DNA from: a virus
Length of the DNA stretch: 64,000 nt
Reading direction: 5' to 3' (one strand)
IMG/VR virus record: IMGVR_UViG_3300028840_002618
Location: 1-64,000 of that record
In this document: positions 31,258 to 37,816 of the stretch, piece after piece
Layout of the letters: each line of letters opens with the position of its first letter
How positions within the stretch are numbered: position 1 is the stretch's first letter
Made by a program: the position numbers and the translations under genes
The notes under the pieces: model-generated
Database searches by the model: none
Told to the model about the DNA's origin: nothing
What the model saw: the letters and a program-made list of their open reading frames with translations, nothing else

Positions 31258-31765
31258 AGTAGGGCCAGTCCGCGAACGCGTGGACGGAGAACGGGCCGAA
31301 CTCGAGATAGCCCACCCTGGAGGATAGATCGGCCTCTGGCGTGAGGTCTATCCCCCCCAGAAGGAACAGAGAGCCAGCCGTAGGATCGTACCCCCAGGAT
31401 CTCTCCAGGAGAGCCAGATCGATAGCCTCGTACGCCCACTGACTGGGAGCAAGAATCGTCTCTGCTCCGTAGAAACCTTGATCGACTATGGCTTGTATGT
31501 CGTCCGGAAACCAGGGAGAGTCTTGGCGGTTCAGGATGACGTGGACGACCCAGGTCCCGGCGCGTGTTTTGAGATCGGACAGCACACCGACTTCTCCTTG
31601 GATGGCTTTAGCCATGTGGTAACGGGCGATCTCAGTCTGGGAGGGGGCTTCCAGTGTCTGGGCAAAGACGTCCTTTGCACATTGGGATAGGACTAGGATC
31701 AAGGTGATCGCCAGCCAGACCAGGATCGCCGCCAACGTTTGCCGTGCTCGTTGTCTCTGTCTCAT
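31256..31765 (-). CDS. SleB-like cell wall hydrolase with N-terminal membrane signal
   Basis: 169 aa. Residues 1-30: basic start then a hydrophobic segment (LAAILVWLAITLILVLSQC), either signal peptide or signal anchor. The rest resembles the SleB/Hydrolase_2 catalytic domain: KAIQGEVG with Glu58 as likely catalytic acid, VVHVILNRQ, FPDDIQAIVDQGFYG and a later SQWAYEAID. SleB-type enzymes are peptidoglycan lytic transglycosylases. Probable phage endolysin or host-wall remodelling enzyme. Overlaps the previous gene's stop by 4 bp. Confidence 0.7.
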   Translation of the reverse strand: MRQRQRARQTLAAILVWLAITLILVLSQCAKDVFAQTLEAPSQTEIARYHMAKAIQGEVGVLSDLKTRAGTWVVHVILNRQDSPWFPDDIQAIVDQGFYGAETILAPSQWAYEAIDLALLERSWGYDPTAGSLFLLGGIDLTPEADLSSRVGYLEFGPFSVHAFADWPY

Positions 31766-32505
31766 TCATTCTCCTCATTCTCTGGAGGAGCAACGTCGAC
31801 GCTCCCCTGTAATAGGCCCTTGAACCATTCCTTGCCGCTGGCGTATAGGTAGGTGTGAGCGTTGACCGCCAGGGAGGTCTTGTATGCCATCCGGTTTACG
31901 ATCATCTGGTTGGCAAGGATCTCCCATTCGCTTCTCTTGATCTTGTAGACCTTTTCTGCCGTGTTCCCGGTGAACTGTGCTGGCAGGACGGTGCGGGTCA
32001 GGGCTCGGGCATACCTGTACCACTTTTCTGGCTCGTGGGTTCTGAGAGTCGCCATCCTCTGCCCGCCCGGGACGACAACGGTCCCCTTGAAGGTGTGGAC
32101 GACTTCACCATCTGCCAAGTGGTCCTCTATAGTTGGGAAGTCCCGGGCGTTAGTGATCCCTGCCAGATGGGGATCGACTTGCCCATAGGGCAACGGATAC
32201 GATGGGTTCTCTATGGCAACCTTGTAGTAGTCTCGCGATGCCTTCCTAAAGGCGTGCCCCCAGATGACCAGGAGGATCGACGCCAGGATCTCGATTGCCC
32301 ACTGGAATGCCCACCACACCCAGGGCCATCCCCTCCATAGAGAGAGGAGGAGAGCCGCTACCCCCAGGAGGCAGAAGTAAGAGATCGTGCGCCCTCCCGC
32401 ATATCGCACGGCAAGCCGCCAGACTGTCTTGACCTGATCGAACTTGTCCCGCTGGATCGAGACGTCGCCGGTAGACCCGTATCCAGGCTGTCTAGGTTGG
32501 GTCAT
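31762..32505 (-). CDS. Membrane protein, 247 aa, two TM segments
   Basis: Hydrophobic segments at about 42-57 (ISYFCLLGVAALLLSLW) and 64-83 (WVWWAFQWAIEILASILLVI), then a cytoplasmic-looking alpha/beta domain with charged residues. Overlaps neighbours on both sides. Resembles no family recognised; may be a membrane-anchored partner for filament or for lysis. Confidence 0.65.
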   Translation of the reverse strand: MTQPRQPGYGSTGDVSIQRDKFDQVKTVWRLAVRYAGGRTISYFCLLGVAALLLSLWRGWPWVWWAFQWAIEILASILLVIWGHAFRKASRDYYKVAIENPSYPLPYGQVDPHLAGITNARDFPTIEDHLADGEVVHTFKGTVVVPGGQRMATLRTHEPEKWYRYARALTRTVLPAQFTGNTAEKVYKIKRSEWEILANQMIVNRMAYKTSLAVNAHTYLYASGKEWFKGLLQGSVDVAPPENEENE

Positions 32506-32668
32506 CTTTCCTCCGTAGTCGTCCCCTCTGGAGTTCTGCCTTGTACCACTTTTTGATCCTGGCGCGCCGCTCTCCCCGAGAGAGACCTTGCAGTAACGGA
32601 TGTTTCTGGGGGATGCTGCGCCAGTATTGCTTGAAGGACATAACCCGCGCTGATCTTTTAGTGGTCAT
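32492..32668 (-). CDS. 58-aa basic protein
   Basis: ATG at 32668 overlaps the previous stop region; GGAG lies 9 nt upstream. Strongly basic, Trp/Tyr-containing (SFKQYWRSIPQKHPLLQG, then GERRARIKKWYKAELQ). Ends overlapping the start of the 247-aa membrane gene. Possible nucleic-acid binding. Confidence 0.65.
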   Translation of the reverse strand: MTTKRSARVMSFKQYWRSIPQKHPLLQGLSRGERRARIKKWYKAELQRGRLRRKDDPT

Positions 32669-32873
32669 GTAGTGGCAACTCCAGTTGTTTGTTTTGGTTC
32701 GCTATGTCTCGGGCAGGATCGTATAGTGTGACGGTGATCTGGATCGTCCCGTTGGGGAGTCTGCCCGTTGTTTCATGTCTGGACGTGTAGCACTTGGCTT
32801 CGAGGTCTCCGAGACGCAGTTTCCTCAAGACGCCCTCGAGTTGTTGTATGGTCAGGCTTTGCAGTTCATCCAC
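32658..32873 (-). CDS. 71-aa unknown protein
   Basis: Helical N-terminus with LTIQQLEGVLRKLRLGDLEA and a beta-rich second half. Overlaps neighbours at both ends (coupled). Unknown. Confidence 0.65.
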   Translation of the reverse strand: MDELQSLTIQQLEGVLRKLRLGDLEAKCYTSRHETTGRLPNGTIQITVTLYDPARDIANQNKQLELPLHDH

Positions 32874-33156
32874 GGATCAATCCTTTCAGTCCGCTGGCGA
32901 TGTCAGGAGGGAGGGGTGCGGCCTCTGAGCCTGCGCCGGTCACGTCTGGAGGAGAGACCTGCACTCCCTGTTCTCTGAGATCTTGGATCTCCTTGAGGAT
33001 ACGGGCCAGCATTTTCTCTTGTCGGCTCTCGCCCTGTAGGAGGTAGCGGATCGCTCGTCGGATCGACTGTGAAACGCTCCCCTCTTGAGCCTCTAGCCAA
33101 TCAAGGATGTCCCGATCAGTCTCCGTGTTCAGGTATAGCGTCTTGGTTGTGTTCAT
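32866..33156 (-). CDS. Ribbon-helix-helix protein, likely ParR-type partner
   Basis: 96 aa from ATG 33156. N-terminal strand TKTLYLNTETDRDILDWLEA followed by VSQSIRRAIRYLLQ is the ribbon-helix-helix plan of DNA-binding adaptor proteins such as ParR and StbB. It is encoded next to an actin-like ATPase, as in type II plasmid partition loci. Centromere sequence not identified. Assignment rests on fold pattern and the ParM neighbour. Confidence 0.65.
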   Translation of the reverse strand: MNTTKTLYLNTETDRDILDWLEAQEGSVSQSIRRAIRYLLQGESRQEKMLARILKEIQDLREQGVQVSPPDVTGAGSEAAPLPPDIASGLKGLIRG

Positions 33157-33304
33157 TCCTTCTAACATCCTCCTCGATCGCATTGATCAAGTCAAGGACG
33201 TGATCACGCAACACCTCGAGTTCATCGCGCACAATGAGCAGATCCTTGTCCATCTGGCTATGCACGGAACTGGAGGCCTTGATAGCATCTGACAATCTGC
33301 TCAT
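33116..33304 (-). CDS. 62-aa coiled-coil protein between ParM and RHH genes
   Basis: Heptad-rich helix (LEVLRDHVLDLINAIEEDV). Its ATG overlaps the ParM-like stop and its end overlaps the RHH start. Could modulate the filament or bridge the two partners. Confidence 0.65.
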   Translation of the reverse strand: MSRLSDAIKASSSVHSQMDKDLLIVRDELEVLRDHVLDLINAIEEDVRRNEHNQDAIPEHGD

Positions 33305-34302
33305 TAGATCTCTCCTTGTTTCTGGAGGTAGAGTCCGTAGCGCAGATAGCCTTGCACATTGGCAAAAACCGGATCGCGTGGCATGAAGACCTGCCGGTGT
33401 TGGTCAAAGTGATTGACGACAAACTCACCAATGAGATGCGCCCCACCACCGGTGATCAGGATCTTGTCCAGTGCCGCCCCACCGTCCCAGTGCTGTGTCG
33501 CCGCGCTGATGATCTCTCGGGACATTGGTTCCGAGACCTCCAGGATTGTCTGGGAGATGTCATACGCTTCGCCGTGATAGGGGACTTGCCCGAGCTGGAT
33601 GTCCTTGACCAGATCGTGGTCTCGCCGCTCCAGTTGGGGGAACAAGTCAGAGACACGGGCCGAGATTGCGCGCACGATGTCCCAACAGCCGGTGGGGATC
33701 GAGGTCGTGCCGTAGGACACCTCTTGTCCCCTGGAGGTCGTCAAGACGTTCGTTGTGTGAGATCCAATGTCAAGTATGCCAACGGTCCCGGTCAGCCACG
33801 CGGGATCGACTGGATCTCCGTTGCCATCAAAGGCCATCGAGCAGAGAGATCCAAAGGGCTGTGGGATCACGTATGCCTTGACCTCGTAGGTGTGGGTACG
33901 GGTCACCTCTGGGTACTCTCTGGTCACTCGATGCGTGCCCGAGAGGAGGTCTTGCACCTCTGTTTTGTCGTCAAAGTAGGCCAACGGGAGGCCAGAGATC
34001 AACGTGATGCTCTCTGAGGAAGCGCGAGAGATCTCCGTCAGGGAGGCATAGAAAAGAGACTTGTACTGGTCAGAGTAGATCCAGCGTCGATCCTCTTGTC
34101 GGTCAATGAAACGGGATTGCGTGATCGCCGCCTCTCCGACGACTGTTCTCCCTACCCCGTTAGAGATGACGATCGCGTTGTTGGTGCCGAGGCCAAAGCG
34201 CGGGAGGTCTGGAGAGCCGGTCACGCTTGGAAAAGTGAGCTGCCCATCGCCTTCCGAGTTGATCTTTACTGCTCCGTATCCGATGTCAAGTCCTGCAAGC
34301 AT
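33304..34302 (-). CDS. Actin-like ParM/Alp partition ATPase
   Basis: 332 aa. Actin/Hsp70 superfamily features: phosphate-1 LDIGYGAVK at residues 5-13; phosphate-2 LDIGSHTTN at 177-185; adenosine motif ITGGGAHLI near 286; a FPS segment typical of ParM-like N-terminal domains. Forms ATP-dependent filaments in plasmid segregation and in some phages that move or centre DNA. With the adjacent RHH gene it forms a partition-like pair. Confidence 0.85.
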   Translation of the reverse strand: MLAGLDIGYGAVKINSEGDGQLTFPSVTGSPDLPRFGLGTNNAIVISNGVGRTVVGEAAITQSRFIDRQEDRRWIYSDQYKSLFYASLTEISRASSESITLISGLPLAYFDDKTEVQDLLSGTHRVTREYPEVTRTHTYEVKAYVIPQPFGSLCSMAFDGNGDPVDPAWLTGTVGILDIGSHTTNVLTTSRGQEVSYGTTSIPTGCWDIVRAISARVSDLFPQLERRDHDLVKDIQLGQVPYHGEAYDISQTILEVSEPMSREIISAATQHWDGGAALDKILITGGGAHLIGEFVVNHFDQHRQVFMPRDPVFANVQGYLRYGLYLQKQGEI

Positions 34303-34472
34303 GGTGCTTCCCCTTCGTTAGTTATGCCGAGTAGATCGCGAGTCCGAGATGTATTAGGGAGGACATAACCAATGACCTGCCCTTGCCGGTGATAGATGAC
34401 CTCCAGGTGCTCCGTGTCCCTCAATGATAGTATTTTGGCGACTGTGAGGTCTCCGACGTGGATCTGATCCAT
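34266..34472 (-). CDS. 68-aa leader-proximal protein of ParM operon
   Basis: ATG at 34472 follows CAGGAGGACGTACCT; the longer frame would run into the promoter. The middle HLEVIYHRQGQVIGYVLP has the beta-strand style of small antitoxin/AbrB-Phd-like proteins, but the match is weak. First gene of the operon, so an autoregulator is plausible. Confidence 0.65.
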   Translation of the reverse strand: MDQIHVGDLTVAKILSLRDTEHLEVIYHRQGQVIGYVLPNTSRTRDLLGITNEGEAPCLQDLTSDTEQ

Positions 34473-34500
34473 AGGTACGTCCTCCTGTTTGTGTAGGTCC

Positions 34501-34530
34501 ATTGTACCATACTCGGGCAATTCTTGTCAA
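34501..34530 (-). promoter_or_regulatory. Minus-strand promoter of ParM operon
   Basis: TTGACA (34530-34525), 18 bp, TACAAT (34506-34501), transcribing leftwards into 34472. Confidence 0.8.
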
Positions 34531-34563
34531 GGGGAGAATTACAGGAATTAGGACAGTTGCCTC
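34531..34563. promoter_or_regulatory. Putative operator between second divergent promoter pair
   Basis: Contains GGGGAGAATTACAGGAATTAG and GGACAGTTGCC, close in layout and sequence to the 21576-21615 segment (AATT units following TTGTCAAGGGG). Confidence 0.45.
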
Positions 34564-34612
34564 TTGACAAATGTTTGGGATCATGGTACGATATGCCTGA
34601 CAATGAGTTGAT
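34564..34612 (+). promoter_or_regulatory. Early promoter P4 with conserved downstream element
   Basis: TTGACA (34564-34569), 17 bp, TACGAT (34587-34592), CTGACAATGAGTTGAT (34597-34612), then ATAGAGGAGG as ribosome site. Of all leaders this one is the closest to the sequence complementary to the hairpin RNA at 35445-35581, downstream in the same operon. Confidence 0.85.
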
Positions 34613-34632
34613 CATGATAGAGGAGGATCGAA

Positions 34633-35187
34633 ATGAACATGCGCACAGTCAACAGAATCAAGCAGGATCTGAGGTCGGCCCTGGGCAATTTGGAGTGGTT
34701 GCGGGAGGGGGCAGAGAGGGAGGATCGTCCTGGTGCGTGGTCGAACAGCGTGACCACGTCCGAGATGCACATCCGCGAGACTCGTCAAGAGTTGATGCGG
34801 ATCGCCGGGGCCAATGCACGTTGGTCCGCATTAGCCAGTCAGACGCCCCAGATCGAGATATTCACAAGTATCGCGGACAGCGCACTCGAGTTGGTTGACA
34901 CAATCGACGCCGCTTTGGATGGTAAGGAATGGGAGATCGCGCATACACGTCTCTCATACCCCGCAGAGCTGATCGCCTGGATCATGAAGGAAAAGATCGC
35001 CAGGGACCCGCAGCACGCAGTGAACGTCCTGAATCTCTCGGGAGGTCGGGCCGAGAGCTGGTCCAATCGTCGTTTTGCGGTCTGGGCCAAGACGTACCGT
35101 TGGTATCGCCGCAAGGGTCACAAAAAGGCTGAGGCGGTTCAGTATGCCCGCAGCTACGCAAACAAGGTGATGCTCGGGCAGGACTAG
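34633..35187 (+). CDS. Early protein, 184 aa, helical
   Basis: Predominantly helical, with an N-terminal KQDLRSALGNLEWLREGAE and a basic C-terminal part (TYRWYRRKGHKKAEAV). GAGGAGGATCGAA precedes the ATG. No family recognised; basic tail suggests nucleic-acid binding. Confidence 0.7.
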   Translation: MNMRTVNRIKQDLRSALGNLEWLREGAEREDRPGAWSNSVTTSEMHIRETRQELMRIAGANARWSALASQTPQIEIFTSIADSALELVDTIDAALDGKEWEIAHTRLSYPAELIAWIMKEKIARDPQHAVNVLNLSGGRAESWSNRRFAVWAKTYRWYRRKGHKKAEAVQYARSYANKVMLGQD

Positions 35188-35196
35188 TGGGTAGGA

Positions 35197-35223
35197 GGGG
35201 AGAGGGGATCGGCCTCTCTCCCC
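35197..35223 (+). other. Hairpin upstream of lipoprotein gene
   Basis: GGGGAGAG (35197-35204) pairs with CTCTCCCC (35216-35223). Poor T run; possible attenuator or mRNA stabiliser between the first and second genes of the P4 operon. Confidence 0.5.
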
Positions 35224-35246
35224 TGTTCAAGTATAGAGAGGGGATC

Positions 35247-35441
35247 ATGTCTGAGAGAGGACGCAAGATCTTTTTGGGGATCATGGTAGTGCTTTCGCTT
35301 TTCCTGTTGGGTTGTAGTATACTCGGTGACTGGACCGACATGGATCGGTCCAGGTGGGGTTGGGGCGGCGAGTACGGCGACGCGCCGCGAACCATCGACG
35401 GTAACCCGACCATGACACCCATTAACCCTGAATTGCAATGA
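35247..35441 (+). CDS. Small lipoprotein, 64 aa
   Basis: Signal peptide with lipobox: GIMVVLSLFLLGCS, cleavage before Cys at about residue 23. AGAGAGGGGATC precedes the ATG. The mature part is short, acidic and Gly/Trp containing. Phage lipoproteins of this size are often superinfection-exclusion (Llp/cor-like) or outer-membrane spanin proteins; the former suits the early promoter. Confidence 0.7.
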   Translation: MSERGRKIFLGIMVVLSLFLLGCSILGDWTDMDRSRWGWGGEYGDAPRTIDGNPTMTPINPELQ

Positions 35442-35444
35442 ACT

Positions 35445-35581
35445 GTCTGCCCTCTCTGAGAGGGGTCCAGGTGAATTGAACGAGATGACCGCCCCTGGCT
35501 TATCCGTCCTCTAACGGAGACGCCACGGCCTCCTCTCTATCAACTCATTGTCAGCCTGGTCCTCTCTCAGAGAGGGCAGAC
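35445..35581 (+). ncRNA. Large hairpin RNA with loop antisense to early mRNA leaders
   Basis: Arms 35445-35471 and 35555-35581 are inverted repeats of 27 bp with two mismatches; GTTTTT follows the right arm. The 83-nt loop ends with CTCTCTATCAACTCATTG then TCAG, the reverse complement of CTGACAATGAGTTGAT plus an AGAGAGGAGG ribosome-site-like stretch. The complementary copy on the minus strand has neither a promoter nor a gene behind it. RNA could come from read-through of the P4 operon (3' UTR-derived). Confidence 0.65.
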
Positions 35582-35599
35582 GTTTTTCTGGAGGTCGTC

Positions 35600-35797
35600 A
35601 TGTTCTGGATCAAGGTAGTTGTGAGCATCGTGATAGGTTGTACTGTAGGTGTGATCGGAGACATCTTTTTCCGAGTCTTGATCAAGGTCTCTCCTCGACT
35701 GGTACCGGAGAGGATCAGAGTAGAGTATGGATGTTTCTGCCATTATCAGGAGCCATACGGTTGGGTAGTGATGGGATCATGTCCCTTTCATGACTAG
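35600..35797 (+). CDS. 65-aa membrane protein
   Basis: GGAGGTCGTC precedes the ATG. TM segment at about 3-25 (WIKVVVSIVIGCTVGVIGDI), then a short Cys-containing tail (CFCHYQ). Unknown. Confidence 0.7.
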   Translation: MFWIKVVVSIVIGCTVGVIGDIFFRVLIKVSPRLVPERIRVEYGCFCHYQEPYGWVVMGSCPFHD

Positions 35798-35805
35798 GGG
35801 GATCG

Positions 35806-35976
35806 ATGTCGGGCAAGTGGATCTGTCTTTTTGTTGGTCTGGTTCTCGGGCTGTTTCTGGGAACAAATCTGGGGATCGTTTTGCTCTGCGTGATGCAGTG
35901 TGCATCGCGCAAGGTAGAGAGGAGAGAGTCATGCCAAAGTATGGAGGTCGGACAGGGCGTTTCTTGGAGGGACTAA
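35806..35976 (+). CDS. 56-aa small membrane protein
   Basis: ATG at 35806, TAA at 35974. One long hydrophobic stretch (ICLFVGLVLGLFLGTNLG, then IVLLCVMQC) followed by charged residues. Start preceded by GGGGGATCG. Overlaps the next gene by 46 bp; unknown function. Confidence 0.6.
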   Translation: MSGKWICLFVGLVLGLFLGTNLGIVLLCVMQCASRKVERRESCQSMEVGQGVSWRD

Positions 35977-36245
35977 AGAAACTCTGCAACCAGGAGGGGG
36001 TACATCTAGTCCTTTATGACGCCGTTGACGAGGGCTTTGTTCTGGAGGAGATGCCAGAAGGCCAGAGAGTCAGAGAGTTCTACAAGTCATACGTGCACGG
36101 AGAGGGAGTTGTGATAGGGGAACGGCTAGAGGACGTCGAGAGGGAAAAGAACCCCATCTGCTTGCACTATGACTGCGAGTTGTTCAAAGATGGACAAGGG
36201 GAGATCGTTTGCGCCCTTTGTCAGTATAGGGCACCCAACCGGTAG
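35931..36245 (+). CDS. 104-aa protein with C-terminal Cys motif
   Basis: ATG at 35931 after GGAGAGAGTC. C-terminal CLHYDCELFKDGQGEIVCALC makes a candidate zinc site. No recognised family. Confidence 0.65.
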   Translation: MPKYGGRTGRFLEGLKKLCNQEGVHLVLYDAVDEGFVLEEMPEGQRVREFYKSYVHGEGVVIGERLEDVEREKNPICLHYDCELFKDGQGEIVCALCQYRAPNR

Positions 36246-36280
36246 TGATCTGAGGGGGTCAAAAACGGTACAGGTAGCTC

Positions 36281-36309
36281 TTGACTGGCTCTTGTGGGTA
36301 TGGTACGAT
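36281..36309 (+). promoter_or_regulatory. Early promoter P9 (degenerate leader)
   Basis: TTGACT (36281-36286), 17 bp, TACGAT (36304-36309), then CACGACAATGAGGGAGAGAGG, a truncated form of the conserved leader element. Drives 36342-41402. Confidence 0.7.
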
Positions 36310-36341
36310 CAGAAACACGACAATGAGGGAGAGAGGGTCCA

Positions 36342-36686
36342 GTGTCTTGTGTCTATTTGTTGCATTTTAGTCGGGCTGTGGGTAGGTCTCGGCATCCCGG
36401 GAACGGGTATGAGGCTCATGCTCGGCACTATGTTGGGTTCACGACTAATCTGGAAAAAAGGATCAAAGCGCACCAAGCAGGTTGGGGAGGTCACCTGTGC
36501 CGGGTCGCTGTGGAGCAGGGGATAGAGATCGAGGTCGCGCACGTCTGGGAGGGAGCAGGACGCGACTTTGAGCGGCACCTGAAAACATCATACAAGAACG
36601 CGCCAAAAGTCTGCCCGTTGTGCTCCGAGTCTGGAGAGCGCCGGGCAGTTTCATTATGGGAGAGGTACAGGAGGGATCATGGGTAG
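36342..36686 (+). CDS. GIY-YIG family nuclease
   Basis: 114 aa; GTG start with GAGAGGGTCCA upstream. N-terminal CVYLLHFSR and HARHYVGFTTNLEKRIKAHQ correspond to the GIY...YIG core (YLL / HYVG) with the conserved Arg (EKRIKAH). Followed by a Cys pair CPLC. Likely a DNA endonuclease, either stand-alone homing-like or repair. Confidence 0.8.
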   Translation: MSCVYLLHFSRAVGRSRHPGNGYEAHARHYVGFTTNLEKRIKAHQAGWGGHLCRVAVEQGIEIEVAHVWEGAGRDFERHLKTSYKNAPKVCPLCSESGERRAVSLWERYRRDHG

Positions 36687-37401
36687 AGAACAAGAAGACA
36701 AAAAGATCATCAACTTTGTGCCAATTGACCCAGAGACACACACCCAGTTGGTAGAGTTGGCCAATCAGCAGGGGATCAAGCTCAATGACTTTCTGGGGCT
36801 GTTGGCAGACGAGTGGGCTTTTACCTGGAAACCCCCAGAGGACAAGAGGCGGGAGCGCGCCCTGTTCTGGAACTGGGTAGAGTTGACCAGAAGGAAACGG
36901 ATGCAAGACATGGTGTACAGTATGGTCAGCATCTACCAGCAGTTGGGAGAGTCTGAGGAGATGGCAGACATCATAGAGGAGCAGTGCAAGGTCGCCGGGA
37001 TCTCACCGTCTGATCTACAGATGATACACGCCGAGGTCTCAAGTGATCCGTTGTCGTCCATCATCGCTCAGAGTAGGGGAGGAACAAAGTTCTCTCAGTG
37101 CTTGGCGTGGTTGAGCTCCATTTTTCGTCAGGTAGGACCCGAGATCGCCGTTAGGGATCTCAGGCAGTTGGCAAAGGCCGAAGGCTTTGCTTGGGCGATG
37201 GTCAACAAGGCCAAAGGCCAGATCAGGGATGATCCAGAAACACAGGTTGATCTTGTGTCTGAAAAGAGAGGCCATTACTGGGTCTGGATCATGTTGGACA
37301 GGGAGTCACAGAAACCGATAGAGAGGGGTCAAGATGCACACGGAGAGCGAGTACAAAACAGCACGCAAGGGAACGACAAGCAGCATAGTGAGAGTGGCTG
37401 A
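36679..37401 (+). CDS. Unknown protein, possible DNA-binding replication/partition factor
   Basis: 240 aa. Starts with a ribbon-helix-helix-like piece (KIINFVPIDPETHTQLVELA) followed by helices; C-terminal region has a winged-helix feel (RDLRQLAKAEGFAWAMVNKA, then RGHYWVWIM). This second pattern is seen after replicative-type ATPases. Ends inside the next gene. Could be an initiator-like protein, unproven. Confidence 0.55.
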   Translation: MGREQEDKKIINFVPIDPETHTQLVELANQQGIKLNDFLGLLADEWAFTWKPPEDKRRERALFWNWVELTRRKRMQDMVYSMVSIYQQLGESEEMADIIEEQCKVAGISPSDLQMIHAEVSSDPLSSIIAQSRGGTKFSQCLAWLSSIFRQVGPEIAVRDLRQLAKAEGFAWAMVNKAKGQIRDDPETQVDLVSEKRGHYWVWIMLDRESQKPIERGQDAHGERVQNSTQGNDKQHSESG

Positions 37402-37816
37402 GCATAAGCACCATATGGACGATGGGAGGATCTTGTACGAATACGAGGTCTCTGAGGGAACGAACCAAAAGAGGATTGACATCGTCTATCTGACGCCTGG
37501 ACAGGCAGCAGATGTCATCACGATTCTGGGGCATTGGTTGACAGGGGGCTGGAAACTGTATCGTGTCCAGATCCCAGAGGTCACAGAATGGGCTTACCAT
37601 TATGCTCCGTCGCCAGGGAGCGCCATCGAGTTGCATCTGGCTGACCACGACATGTGTGGGTATGACAAAGCCTTGTGTGAGGAGGTAGACGCACAGATCA
37701 ATGTCTGGGGCTTTGGCTGTATTCTCGGAAAAGAGAACCGGGAGGGACATTCGGTCCAGGAGTATGCAGAGGAGTTGGACAAACATCATGTCTGGGAGGC
37801 TCCCGATGGATCCTAG
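37334..37816 (+). CDS. Unknown protein, 160 aa
   Basis: ATG at 37334 with GAGAGGGGTCAAG upstream, overlapping the previous gene by 68 bp. Alpha/beta with YLTPGQAADVITILGHWLTG. Ends overlapping the helicase start. No family recognised. Confidence 0.6.
   Translation: MHTESEYKTARKGTTSSIVRVAEHKHHMDDGRILYEYEVSEGTNQKRIDIVYLTPGQAADVITILGHWLTGGWKLYRVQIPEVTEWAYHYAPSPGSAIELHLADHDMCGYDKALCEEVDAQINVWGFGCILGKENREGHSVQEYAEELDKHHVWEAPDGS

Noticed and set aside
35445-35581. tRNA-like look on the minus strand (GTTCAATTC resembling a T-loop, near-paired ends)
   Set aside because: The five bases before and after the loop do not pair as a T-stem, and no anticodon arm or 7-bp acceptor stem can be built; the near-pairing comes from the long inverted repeat.
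35806-36245. Single long gene from 35790 to 36245
   Set aside because: The stretch before 35931 in that frame lacks a ribosome site, while an overlapping small membrane-protein frame and an ATG at 35931 with GGAGAGAGTC fit better.
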